Assembly (NCBI RefSeq): GCF_001509585.1
Contig: NZ_LNCI01000002.1
Coordinates: 434,001-498,000 of the forward strand
DNA: 64,000 nt
Source of the DNA: Tropicimonas marinistellae
GTDB taxonomy: Bacteria; Pseudomonadota; Alphaproteobacteria; Rhodobacterales; Rhodobacteraceae
Direction of reading: 5' to 3'
Numbering within the stretch: position 1 is the first letter of the stretch; each line of letters begins with the position of its first letter. Below are positions 7,759 through 16,451 of the stretch, piece after piece. The position numbers were made by a program, and so were the translations under genes. Under the pieces are notes generated by a model, which saw nothing but the letters and a program-made list of their open reading frames with translations, ran no database searches and was not told the origin of the DNA.

Positions 7759-8337
7759 TCAGGTAGCGATTGCCACGTCGACCTTGGTGCCATTGGTGAG
7801 CATGTCGAACACGGCGGACCGGGCGATGGACTGCTGAACAACCTTCTCCAGTTGCTCGGCCGGGGCATTCCCCTTGATCTTCACCGTTGCCCGAATGCCC
7901 TCGTAGCCATTGCGAACGTCGTCGTTCAGGCCGAGGATGCCCTGCATGTCGATATCTCCCTCGACGGTCGTCTCAACGGACTCGAGGTCGATCTGGCGGA
8001 CGGACGCGATATTGCCGACGCCGGCAGTGAGGCAGGCGGCGAGTGCGGAGAGCAGATATTCGACCGGGGTGGGCGCCTTGTCGGCACCGCAGACGACGGC
8101 AGGATGGTCGCCCTCGATCACGAAATCCTGGTCGCGGCTTTGCTCTTCACCGGCTCCGAAGAAACCGTTGACCGTGGCGCGGCTGTGCGTACCGCTGACC
8201 CACTCGCCCTTGGCGCGGAACTGGAATTTCGCCGCCGGCGGCATGTCCTTTACGACACCGATGGTGGCCAGGAGCGTGGGGACGTCGACGCCGTTCTTGG
8301 CGACCTTGGCGGGCTTTTCCATAACTGCGATGTTCAT
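7759..8337 (-). CDS. OsmC/Ohr family protein
   Basis: This 192-residue OsmC-fold protein carries the block GADKAPTPVEYLLSALAACLTAGV (in part), with the conserved Cys in the AACL segment. The first peroxidatic Cys of classical Ohr/OsmC should lie near HPAVVCG. The family reduces organic hydroperoxides using dithiol donors, although many members of the YhfA-like branch have unknown roles. The gene begins the minus-strand run towards the flavoproteins and the haem/cyclase/kinase genes. A 10-mer (AAGTGTTTCG, 8461-8470) about 125 bases upstream recurs before the small ORF at 11135. Confidence 0.82.
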   Translation of the reverse strand: MNIAVMEKPAKVAKNGVDVPTLLATIGVVKDMPPAAKFQFRAKGEWVSGTHSRATVNGFFGAGEEQSRDQDFVIEGDHPAVVCGADKAPTPVEYLLSALAACLTAGVGNIASVRQIDLESVETTVEGDIDMQGILGLNDDVRNGYEGIRATVKIKGNAPAEQLEKVVQQSIARSAVFDMLTNGTKVDVAIAT

Positions 8338-9411
8338 TTGAATGTTTTCCTGTCTGTGAAGTTTGATCTGTGAACGAACGGCCGTTGCGTATTGGCCATG
8401 ACAGGAGTTCTACGGACCGCGCGTTTCAGAAAGCGGTCAGGTTTCAGGGCTTTGTGTATCAAGTGTTTCGCGTGTCGGTGGTTTTGTAACTGTCTGATAA
8501 GATAGGGAAAGCCCGCCGGAGCGCCCGGCGGGCCAACTTGGCAACCAGAAATTGTGAGAGATCAGCGCGCTGTCCAGGGGATCTGCAAGTCGCGCCATGC
8601 CTGTTCGATGCGGCGAGCGAGTTTCGGACCGAAGCTCTTGGGGTACCGTGCGTTTCCGACAGGGTTGCAATGGTGTCGAAAGCGTCGAGGGCGCCGGAGT
8701 TGATGTGTCCCACCGTGGCCAGAACGATAATAGGGTCAACGACCTCCCTCAGAGTACTGGTCAAGATCTGCTGGTTCGATCGCCACCTAGGCGTCAGTTG
8801 TGTCTTCGACCACGTTTCGCGTCCCGGTCCCGAGGTGCAGGATTGCAAAACGGCTGGAACCATGGGACGCATCCGCGGCGATAACCTCAACCCCGAGTGC
8901 ATTGGCCAGTTTGAGCGCGTCGAATTGGTGCCCGGCTCGGAACCTCACCCTGCGCCAAGGCGAGGCAGATGAAGCCCGCGATCTTCGCGCCGGTTGTGAA
9001 CACGATCGAAGCCGTGTGTGGCGGGTCCGCAAGATCTCAGAGCCAACCCGTCGCAATCTCGTCTACCGTCGCAGAAGCCGACCACTATTGACAGCTCCAA
9101 GCAATTCCGGCGCGAAACCAACAGCGTGAGCCGCACCCATGGCTGAGGAATGAAAGCCGGAGGCTGGTGTTCCCGACGAGGCACAGGTCCTCCGGAAGCG
9201 GGCCGCTAAACGCCCTTCGCAGGTCTTGTGCGGTGGCCATCGGATGGAGCGTCCGGGGGCGTTGCATTGTGTGCGAGCGTTTACCGCTCTGCGTGTCTCC
9301 CGGCGATGAGGCCGGGAAACCTGGTGTGTCGGAGCGATACAGTCCCCCGCGCTCGGCAGCCCACTGCATCGTTGTGGGGCAATGGGAAAGGAACGGTCTT
9401 GTTTCGACCTG
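8338..9411. other. 1.07-kb stretch without an intact gene
   Basis: No ORF here has convincing composition, start and context together. On the minus strand, pieces of coherent-looking peptide appear in successive frames: a segment from about 9237 (ATAQDLRRAFSGPLPEDL), a segment HSSAMGAAHAVGFAPELLG around 9100, and LANALGVEVIAADASHGS around 8890. This may be a heavily frameshifted former gene. The family could not be identified. The 10-mer AAGTGTTTCG at 8461-8470 is probably part of the osmC control region. Confidence 0.4.
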
Positions 9412-10902
9412 TCACCTCGCGTGCAACCACTTTGGCAGGAAGGAATAGGCGTCGCGTTCCATGCCGTCATTGAACCCCACGGACGCCGTCGCAAGCGCGG
9501 CTTGAAGCTCTCCGGAATTGAACGCGTCGAAGGTTTCCGTCGCTCCTCCGATATGCTGTCCCCCGACAAAGATCTGAGGAATCGTCGGCGCACCTGTTAT
9601 TTCACGCAGAACGGCCCTGTATCGGGTGGCCCGTTCGGGATCTCCATTCAGGAAGGCCACGGAGTCGAGGTCGACACTTTCGTAGTCGATGCCTGCTTCG
9701 GCGAACATATTGCGCACCGACCAGGTGAATTCGCACCATTCCAGCGCAAAGATGACCACTGGCTTGCTGGCAATGATCTCCTCGACCTCGTCCCGCGTCT
9801 GCGGATCGACTGCCGGCACGGCGGCGGTCGGGGCAGGGGCTGGCGCCGGCGTGGTCACGTCGAACCGGTAATTCGGCGTCGAGCGTGACACCGCCATTTC
9901 TGCCTCCGTCATGTCTTCGGGAACGTCGGCAAAGAGCGGCGTGGACAAGTATCGCTCGCCGGTATCGGGCAACATGGCGAGGATCTTCGAGCCCTTGGGT
10001 GCAGCTCGGGCAACCTCCAGCGCGGCGGCAAAGGTCGCACCGGAACTGATGCCGCAGAAGATACCTTCCCGCGCGGCCAGATCCCTTGCACATTGCATCG
10101 CCGCCTCGCCGGGCACCGGGCGGAAAGCGTCGATGTATCCGGCGTCGAGCACTTGCTGTGCGAGCTGCGAGATGAAGTCGGGCGACCAGCCCTGCATCAG
10201 GTGCGGGCGCCAGCTCGGATGGCTGCCAACGGCGACGCCATCGGCGTCAAACGTCTGAGCGACGCCCGAGTTCAGCAGCTGCGAATTGTCCGGCTCGGTT
10301 GCGATGATCTTCGTCTTTGGGCTGCGCTCCTTTAGCACGCGCGCAACACCGTTCATCGTGCCGCCGGTTCCGAACCCGGATACCCAGTAGTCCAGACCGT
10401 TTTCGCCAAAGTCTTCCAGGATCTCGACCGCCGTCGTGCGGGCATGGATCTCTGAATTGGCCGGGTTGTCGAACTGCTTGGTCCAGTACCAGCCGTGTTC
10501 CTCGGCCAGTTCCTTCGCCTTGGCGACCATGCCTGTACCTTTCTCGGAGGCTGGCGTCAGCACGACCTTGGCACCGAGGAACCGCATCAACTTCCGGCGT
10601 TCGATCGAAAAACTCTCCGCCATCACCAGAACCAGAGGGTACCCCTTCTGGGCGCAGACCATTGCCAGACCGATGCCGGTGTTGCCTGAGGTCGCCTCGA
10701 CGACTGTCTGGCCGGGCTTCAGCTCGCCACTTTTTTCCGCGGCCTCGATTGCGCCGAGCGCCAGCCGGTCCTTGACAGAACCGAGCGGGTTGAAGGCTTC
10801 GCACTTCACGTAGAGTTCTACACCCTCCGGCGCCAGATTGTTGATGCGCACAACGGGTGTGTTGCCGATCGTGTCGAGAATGGATGATTTCGGTCCGGTC
10901 AT
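9412..10902 (-). CDS. Cysteine synthase fused to a C-terminal glutaredoxin
   Basis: Residues 1-325 form a complete O-acetylserine sulfhydrylase. Lys44 in NPLGSVKDR binds pyridoxal phosphate, TSGNTGIGLA (71-80) binds the substrate carboxylate, and GFGTGGTMNG binds phosphate. An Ala/Pro linker (349-366) leads to a glutaredoxin-like domain with the monothiol site Cys390-Glu-Phe-Thr and the glutathione-site block TIPQIFVGGQHIGG. A normal cysteine synthase has 300-330 residues, so the 496-residue length reflects a true fusion. The product would make cysteine from sulfide and O-acetylserine, possibly with reduction or S-transfer by the glutaredoxin part (inferred). It may use sulfide released by the island downstream. 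Confidence 0.92.
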   Translation of the reverse strand: MTGPKSSILDTIGNTPVVRINNLAPEGVELYVKCEAFNPLGSVKDRLALGAIEAAEKSGELKPGQTVVEATSGNTGIGLAMVCAQKGYPLVLVMAESFSIERRKLMRFLGAKVVLTPASEKGTGMVAKAKELAEEHGWYWTKQFDNPANSEIHARTTAVEILEDFGENGLDYWVSGFGTGGTMNGVARVLKERSPKTKIIATEPDNSQLLNSGVAQTFDADGVAVGSHPSWRPHLMQGWSPDFISQLAQQVLDAGYIDAFRPVPGEAAMQCARDLAAREGIFCGISSGATFAAALEVARAAPKGSKILAMLPDTGERYLSTPLFADVPEDMTEAEMAVSRSTPNYRFDVTTPAPAPAPTAAVPAVDPQTRDEVEEIIASKPVVIFALEWCEFTWSVRNMFAEAGIDYESVDLDSVAFLNGDPERATRYRAVLREITGAPTIPQIFVGGQHIGGATETFDAFNSGELQAALATASVGFNDGMERDAYSFLPKWLHAR

Positions 10903-10946
10903 GGATTGGTCCTCAAATGGGGTAGGGATTTGGAAGAATGCGGCCG

Positions 10947-11135
10947 TCAGGCGTTTGCATGATACATGTGCTGGCGCGTTTCGCGGCCTGTGAATCTCTC
11001 GTCCATCGACGCGATGCCGATGTCCGTGCTCAGTTGCGGGGTGCGGGGCAGACTGCGAGACGAGCCGCGCGGTACCAGAATATCCATTGCACCGTCGATC
11101 ACGTAGGCGGTGTGGCGAATGCGGGGGGCGGTCAT
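10947..11135 (-). CDS. Small basic protein, 62 residues, with a DIGI motif
   Basis: ATG at 11135 follows AAGGACTGAAACG, a good ribosome-binding site, and opens 62 codons to TGA at 10947. The product begins MTAPRIRHTAYVIDGAMDI and contains LPRTPQLSTDIGIASMD. The L-x-x-DIG pattern and the small size recall DUF1127-type proteins, and a similar motif (LRRDIGA) occurs in the small ORF at 15485-15652. The gene precedes the cysteine synthase-glutaredoxin gene on the same strand, 45 bases away. The DUF1127 link is tentative. Confidence 0.5.
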   Translation of the reverse strand: MTAPRIRHTAYVIDGAMDILVPRGSSRSLPRTPQLSTDIGIASMDERFTGRETRQHMYHANA

Positions 11136-11404
11136 CGTTTCAGTCCTTATGAGAGAAAACTCGTTGGTGGCTTGTGCCGATAGAGTGATCTTCCGCGCGC
11201 GCCGTTGCGTGCTTGTGTCAGAACACTCGCGAAAGTGTTTCGAAGGCTTCAATCCCGACTGGGAGCGGCGTGCCGTTCAAAATATTGAAGATAAATATAA
11301 AAATGAGCACCGTGGTTCGCGCTGCGGTCGCTTTCTGATACAATTGAAACGTTTCCCGCCAAGCTTGAAAACGGCCTGAAACACCGAAGCTCTACTGCGG
11401 AATC
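11136..11404. promoter_or_regulatory. Divergent control region between the 62-aa ORF and the hybrid kinase
   Basis: This 270-base divergent region separates the cysK-grx transcript from the hybrid kinase gene. It contains AAGTGTTTCG at 11233-11242, identical to a 10-mer upstream of osmC, and a palindrome GAAACGTTTC at 11346-11355. AT-rich DNA around 11280-11305 could hold promoter elements. No known regulator site was recognised. Confidence 0.35.
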
Positions 11405-13621
11405 ATGAACCAAACACACGACACTGCTCGTTCCGTCGGCAACTTGGAAGAGACCGTTCTCCTCGATGCCTTGGACTCCCTCTCGGAGGGTATTGCCGTG
11501 TTCGATGCCGAAAGGCGTCTGGTTCTGAGTAACGAGCCCTTTGCTGACATGCTCGAACCGATCCGGGCAATTATCGTGCCGGGCTTGCGTTGGGAGGACA
11601 TGCTTCAAGCCTGCGCGGCAGGTGGGATCTATGTCGACCCGTCGGACCGCGACCGGGAGTGGAACGCCAATGTCGGCAGCGGGAAGCGCCGGGACGTTGA
11701 GATCGTGCAGCACAATGGGCGTGTTTACGCGGTGCGCTACAATCCGACAACGTCCGGCGGTTTCGTGATCGTTCGCAAGGATATCACGGCGTCGCGGCAA
11801 GACAGTCAGCTGCTGCAGGACAGCGAAGCCCTTCTGCGGAACATCCTCGACACGAACCCGACACCTGTTGTCATGTCTCGGTTGCGCGATGGTCTCATCC
11901 TGTATCGATCGCCGGCGGCGCGGGCGCTATTCGGCGACACGACCTTTGCGAGCGAACACTATGCCGACCCGTCGGATCGGGAGAAATATGTTCGGTCTCT
12001 GCGCCAGACGGGCAAAGTGGACGATCAGCGGATCGTGTTTCGGATTGCGGACGGTACGCGCGTGCCGATGTCGTCCAATGGCCGATTGACCCAATACGGC
12101 GGTGAACTTTGCATCGTGACCACGCTGGTCGATCTTCGCGAATTCGCGTTTCGCGAAGCGACTGCGCGTATGGTTGTCGAAAACTGCCCCGCGCCAATCT
12201 TGATGACGGAGGCTGACAGCGGTCGTGTGCTCTTTCGCAGCCCGGAGATCGACCGCATTTTCGGCCACAAGGATAACACCGCGGATTTCTACGTGGACCG
12301 CGCCGATCGGGAAGGGTTCCTGAAAGCTCTGCGGAGGGACGGAACGGTTATTGACTACAAGGCGCGCTTCCATCGTGCCGACGGACTACCCTTCTGGGGC
12401 GCTATCTCAGCTCGGCTCTTCAGGTACGATGGCCGCGACGTCATCGTGTCCTATTCGAGGGATATGACCGAGCAACTCGAGACCGAAGTCGACCTGTCCC
12501 GTCGGCGTGAGCGGATGTTCCAGGCCGAAAAGCTATCGGCGCTCGGAGGTTTGCTCGCCAATATCTCTCATGCGCTGAACAACCCGCTCTCGGTGGTTGT
12601 CGGGCATGCCCTGATGCTTCGAGAGGAGAGCGATGATCCGGATGTGGTGCGCCAGGCCACGCGGATTGGCGAGGCTGCCGAACGCTGCACGGAGATTGTT
12701 AAGACCTATCTGACGATGACCAGCCAGGAACCGGCGAACCCGGAACCCTCCGACATAAACGAGGTCGTGATGACGGCATTGGATGTTGTGAACCACACCC
12801 TGTCCGATGCCAACCAGCACGTTTCTATTGCGCTTGCAAAGGACCTCCCGGAAGTGTCCGTCGACCCCGACCAGATGGCGCAGGTTGTGATCAATCTTCT
12901 GCAAAACGCCCATGCGGCCATTTTGGACGGGAAGGGCGAGGGGCGGATTTCCGTGTCGACGAACCTCGACCGGCCAAGTGGCTCCATACGGCTCGTCGTG
13001 GAAGATGACGGCCCGGGTGTTTCGCCGGATATCGCGCAACAGATCTTCGATCCGTTTTTCACCACGCGCGGCGTGGGCAATGGAAAGGGGATCGGCCTAA
13101 CGTGGTGCCACCGTGTCGTACAGGCCCACAACGGGCGAATTCATGTCGACTCCTCGTACCGGGATGGCGCCCGCTTTGTTGTCGAACTGCCGGTACATCC
13201 GAGCGACGGCAGCACCTCTGATGTACTGCCCACGCAGACCATGGCCGCTCGTATCCTCGTGGTTGACGACGAACCGGACGTTGCCGACCTGAACGGCGAG
13301 ATCTTGGAACGTGTCGGATACGAGGTGAGCGTCGTCTATTCGGGCGCGGAGGCGATCGACGCACTTGCCAGCCAGACATTCGATTGCGTGCTTTGCGATC
13401 TCAATATGCCCGATATCGATGGCAGGGAAGTTTTCGAGCACATTCGGCGAGAGCATGCGGCCAAACCAACGCAGATCGGAATCGTAACCGGTGACACGAT
13501 GGGCCGGGCCTCGCAGACATTCCTGCTGGAATCCGGTAGGCCTTACATTGAAAAACCCGTCTCGCCAGAGGAGCTTCGGGAATTTGTGGCCGGGATCCTC
13601 GCCACGGGAGGCACGCGATGA
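11405..13621 (+). CDS. Hybrid sensor histidine kinase with three PAS domains and a receiver
   Basis: This soluble 738-residue protein has three PAS-like domains (about 20-130, 140-245, 255-355), a HisKA helix with His389, an HATPase domain (N box LLQNAHAA near 501, EDDGPG near 533, GKGIGLTWCH near 560) and a C-terminal receiver (615-735) with Asp665 in CDLNMPD. The H box reads SHALNNPLS: the residue after the phospho-His is Ala390 instead of the usual Glu, which is unusual and may alter phosphatase or kinase activity. The N-terminal layout and the NNPLSVVVG segment match the kinase at 950-2440, so the two look paralogous. Its stop overlaps the response regulator start (ATGA, 13618-13621). Confidence 0.9.
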   Translation: MNQTHDTARSVGNLEETVLLDALDSLSEGIAVFDAERRLVLSNEPFADMLEPIRAIIVPGLRWEDMLQACAAGGIYVDPSDRDREWNANVGSGKRRDVEIVQHNGRVYAVRYNPTTSGGFVIVRKDITASRQDSQLLQDSEALLRNILDTNPTPVVMSRLRDGLILYRSPAARALFGDTTFASEHYADPSDREKYVRSLRQTGKVDDQRIVFRIADGTRVPMSSNGRLTQYGGELCIVTTLVDLREFAFREATARMVVENCPAPILMTEADSGRVLFRSPEIDRIFGHKDNTADFYVDRADREGFLKALRRDGTVIDYKARFHRADGLPFWGAISARLFRYDGRDVIVSYSRDMTEQLETEVDLSRRRERMFQAEKLSALGGLLANISHALNNPLSVVVGHALMLREESDDPDVVRQATRIGEAAERCTEIVKTYLTMTSQEPANPEPSDINEVVMTALDVVNHTLSDANQHVSIALAKDLPEVSVDPDQMAQVVINLLQNAHAAILDGKGEGRISVSTNLDRPSGSIRLVVEDDGPGVSPDIAQQIFDPFFTTRGVGNGKGIGLTWCHRVVQAHNGRIHVDSSYRDGARFVVELPVHPSDGSTSDVLPTQTMAARILVVDDEPDVADLNGEILERVGYEVSVVYSGAEAIDALASQTFDCVLCDLNMPDIDGREVFEHIRREHAAKPTQIGIVTGDTMGRASQTFLLESGRPYIEKPVSPEELREFVAGILATGGTR

Positions 13622-14334
13622 ACGACGCTTCAATACCCACCATTCTTGTCTGCGATGACGAGACCGACCTGTGCGAAATGCTGTCGGAATATCTCGGAAA
13701 GCGGGGGTTCACCGTCATCCTTGCCCATGATGCCGTGCAATTGCGGGCCCGATTGGAAGAAACGGATGTCGACCTGATCCTGCTCGACGTGAACATGCCC
13801 GGCGAGGATGGCTTGACCGCACTGCGCACGCTGCGGGTCGACAATGCAACGCCAGTCGTCATGCTCACGGCCGCCGGCGAGACCATCGACCGCATCGTCG
13901 GGCTGGAGATGGGCGCAGATGACTACCTTGGCAAGCCAGTGGACCTGCGGGAACTGGAAGCGCGCATAAAGGCCGTTTTGCGCCGTGCGCCAGCGACGGT
14001 CGAGCTACCGGTTGCGGATGGCGCGCGGGCTGCGGTGCCATTTGGCCCGTTCACTCTCGATATCGACGCGGCCAAGCTCTTTCGCGATTCCGGCGAGGAG
14101 GTGGCGCTCACGGCGATGGAGTTTCGGTTGCTGAAGCTGTTCGCGGAGAACCGGTCGCGCGTGCTCAACCGGGACCAGATCCTTGAACAGGCACATGACC
14201 GGTCGTGGGACCCGTTCGACCGCAGTATCGACATTCGCATTTCGCGCTTGCGGCGAAAGATCGAGACGAATCCGCAGAAGCCAAGCCTGATCCGAACCGT
14301 GCGCGGTATCGGGTATGTCTTTGATCCGGAGTGA
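13618..14334 (+). CDS. OmpR-family response regulator
   Basis: This 238-residue protein has an N-terminal receiver with acidic pair DDE (near residues 13-15), phospho-acceptor Asp in LILLDVNMPG (about residue 57) and conserved Lys in YLGKPVD. A C-terminal winged helix (about 140-235) follows, with RVLNRDQIL and RSIDIRISRLRRKIE. It is translationally coupled to the hybrid kinase, so it is the likely partner of that kinase and perhaps also of the orphan kinase at 950-2440. Target genes are unknown; the neighbouring thiol and redox genes are candidates. Confidence 0.93.
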   Translation: MNDASIPTILVCDDETDLCEMLSEYLGKRGFTVILAHDAVQLRARLEETDVDLILLDVNMPGEDGLTALRTLRVDNATPVVMLTAAGETIDRIVGLEMGADDYLGKPVDLRELEARIKAVLRRAPATVELPVADGARAAVPFGPFTLDIDAAKLFRDSGEEVALTAMEFRLLKLFAENRSRVLNRDQILEQAHDRSWDPFDRSIDIRISRLRRKIETNPQKPSLIRTVRGIGYVFDPE

Positions 14335-14531
14335 TGGGCCAAATCACATTCGCCAAAACATAGAAGGAGCGTTATCGGTCGTGCTGCCAGTTTGGATAAG
14401 GTGCGTCTGAAGTGGTCTGGGCGAAAGCGATGGCTGAGACCGGGCATCCACTGGCTCGGTCAGTGAATTGGCTTTGCAATCGGGAATATCTGATGTGACG
14501 CCAGCCCGAATGAACGGGCCGGCAGTGTTTT

Positions 14532-15494
14532 TTATGCGGCGTGTCGAGCCGCGCAGCAATCGGCGATGGCATCTACATGCCGATGGTCGGTGCCGCAGCA
14601 GCCGCCAAAGACGCGTAGGTTGGGTAGCAGTCGCTTCAGTATTGCATAGTCGCGACCGAGTTCGGCCGGATTTCCATCATCGAGCACTTCGGATGCGTCC
14701 AGTTCGGCATGGCTCATCCGCGAGGCATTTGCGCGGATACCGCCAATCCGGGCAAGCCAGGCAGCGTCGGTTTCCAACGCGCCACGAAAATGTTCCGGAT
14801 GTGCACAGTTCACCATGAAATAGGCGGCTGCGCCTGCCGTCATGTCGTCCGTTTTCTCGATCGCGTCTCCGAGGGGTGTTCCATCCGGCAGGTTACCGTC
14901 GGTTTCAACCGTGTAGGCTACCACCGATGGAATCCCTGCCGCCGTCGCAGCACGAATGACGCCCACGCCTTCGTTGACCGTTGAGAGTGTAAAGGCGCTG
15001 ACCATGTCGGCGGCGCTGTCGGCGAACCAGCCGACCTGTTCTGCGTGGTAGGCTTGCGCGGCCTCGGCGCGCATCGCCGTATCGGGACGATAGCCGTCCC
15101 CGCGGGGACCGATATTTCCCGAAACAACAATGGGAGAAACGGATTGGGCCTCCCGGCGAAGGTCAGTCAACAGTGCAATCGCTTGCGCGTTCAGGCGCGC
15201 GAGGTCATCCCGGTCGTGCCCAAGCTGTTCGCCCCAGTCGCGGCTGGCACGCCAGGTCGGCGCTTCCAGCAGGTACCCGGTGCCGTGGTCGAAGGCGATG
15301 GCGAGATGCCGCCGGAAATAGGCCTGCAGCTGGCGCCTCCCGGCGACGCTGTCGAGGAGCGGGTAGGCGGCAAAGCACGGGAGGTCGACACCTTCGAGGA
15401 AAATCAGCGTTGTCTCGAGCCCGGAATCGGTGAGCAAATCCGTACCATCCATCTGCGGGAGGGCGTTTCGGTAGATCGCGCCCATCACATCCAT
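14532..15494 (-). CDS. Homocysteine/S-methyltransferase family protein
   Basis: This 320-residue TIM-barrel methyltransferase has the zinc-binding cysteines in FMVNCAHP and GGCCGTDHRH, and an N-terminal LTDSGLETTLIF strand. Relatives move a methyl group from betaine, S-methylmethionine or a similar donor to homocysteine. Length and motifs are complete. The ATG at 15494 overlaps the end of a 55-residue basic ORF, suggesting coupled translation. Donor specificity cannot be read from sequence. It adds to the sulfur amino acid theme with the cysteine synthase fusion. Confidence 0.87.
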   Translation of the reverse strand: MDVMGAIYRNALPQMDGTDLLTDSGLETTLIFLEGVDLPCFAAYPLLDSVAGRRQLQAYFRRHLAIAFDHGTGYLLEAPTWRASRDWGEQLGHDRDDLARLNAQAIALLTDLRREAQSVSPIVVSGNIGPRGDGYRPDTAMRAEAAQAYHAEQVGWFADSAADMVSAFTLSTVNEGVGVIRAATAAGIPSVVAYTVETDGNLPDGTPLGDAIEKTDDMTAGAAAYFMVNCAHPEHFRGALETDAAWLARIGGIRANASRMSHAELDASEVLDDGNPAELGRDYAILKRLLPNLRVFGGCCGTDHRHVDAIADCCAARHAA

Positions 15495-15652
15495 CCATGC
15501 AGGCTCGCCAGTGCGCGCGCATTGGCTAGGGTAAGCGGGTCGAGTTCAGGTGCGCCAATATCGCGGCGCAGATGGCCGTTCCAAGGCAAGCGGCGGATCT
15601 TTCGTGCGCCGCGCATTGCTGCTGGCCGAGAGCGGGAGTTGCGGAAAAACAT
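15485..15652 (-). CDS. Small arginine-rich protein, 55 residues, with a DIGA motif
   Basis: ATG at 15652 is preceded by GAAAGGACC, and the frame runs 55 codons to TGA at 15485, overlapping the methyltransferase start by 10 bases. The product has a basic N-terminus (MFFRNSRSRPAAMRGARK) and a LPWNGHLRRDIGAPELD segment that resembles DUF1127-like small proteins and the ORF at 10947-11135. The overlap suggests translational coupling to the methyltransferase. Function unknown; an RNA-binding regulatory role is a guess by analogy. Confidence 0.48.
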   Translation of the reverse strand: MFFRNSRSRPAAMRGARKIRRLPWNGHLRRDIGAPELDPLTLANARALASLHGWM

Positions 15653-15862
15653 GGTTTGGTCCTTTCGTTTTCAACCACTCCGCTCTCTCCCGTCGGCGTC
15701 TCCGTGGCGTTTCCCGAAGCGTTACAAGCGCGTTAATTCAGTCGGCATGCCGTGGATCGGGATTTACAGAGCGTCGGCTGTTTGTGAGCCTGTCGGCAGC
15801 AACGGGCACGCAAACGACAGCGTCAGGTGCGCCTGCAAGTTCTAGAAACGGGGAGAAAGTGC

Positions 15863-16432
15863 ATGACCACCGTCGAACAGGCCGGGCCAAACGCGCCACT
15901 TCGGATTCGCCATGTTCGCTCCTCGGATCTGGAAGCCATCGCGGTGATCCTGGAAGCTGAGCATGTGAACATGGGCACGCAGCGCCTGCCGTTTCACCCG
16001 CTGTCGATCATCGAGGCTCGGATCGCGGACGATCCTGCGAAGTTCAAGTTGGTCGCCGAGGTGGACGGTCAGGTTGCCGGGTACGCAGAGCTTGAAACCT
16101 GGCCCGACCGGCCTCGACTGCGGCACGGCGGCGAGATCGATATTCTGGCCACGCATCCCGACTTCCGCGGTTGCGGGGTCGGCCGGGCGCTACTAGCCGC
16201 TGTGGTTGACCTTGCGGACCGTTGGCTCCAGCTTTCGCGGCTCCAGCTTTTCGTTTGGGAAGGAAATGACCGGGCCATCCGCTTGTACGAAGACGTCGGC
16301 TTTTCCATGGAAGGCCGCTTGCGCCATTTTGTTTTCGTGGACGGGGTCTATCGGGATGCGCTGCTGATGGCCCGCCTGAACCCCGTGCAGATGCCGGCCG
16401 CGATGACGCCGGCCAAGCCGGTGGCAAGCTGA
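15863..16432 (+). CDS. GNAT family N-acetyltransferase
   Basis: This 189-residue GNAT protein has the acetyl-CoA-binding signature HPDFRGCGVGRALLAAVVDLA in its middle and the motif NDRAIRLYEDVGFSMEGRL near the end, close to RimI/SpeG/phosphinothricin-type acetyltransferases. The start chosen is ATG at 15863, because GGGGAGAAAG lies just upstream; the longer frame from 15827 lacks a site. It is followed after 19 bases by the large BTAD/ATPase regulator, so the two are probably co-transcribed. The acceptor is unknown. Confidence 0.86.
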   Translation: MTTVEQAGPNAPLRIRHVRSSDLEAIAVILEAEHVNMGTQRLPFHPLSIIEARIADDPAKFKLVAEVDGQVAGYAELETWPDRPRLRHGGEIDILATHPDFRGCGVGRALLAAVVDLADRWLQLSRLQLFVWEGNDRAIRLYEDVGFSMEGRLRHFVFVDGVYRDALLMARLNPVQMPAAMTPAKPVAS

Positions 16433-16451
16433 ACGTGCTAGGCTGCGCTGC

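Noticed and set aside
8338-9411. Prephenate dehydratase-like pseudogene on the minus strand
   Set aside because: A few peptide strings look suggestive, but they lie in different frames and no diagnostic motif is complete.
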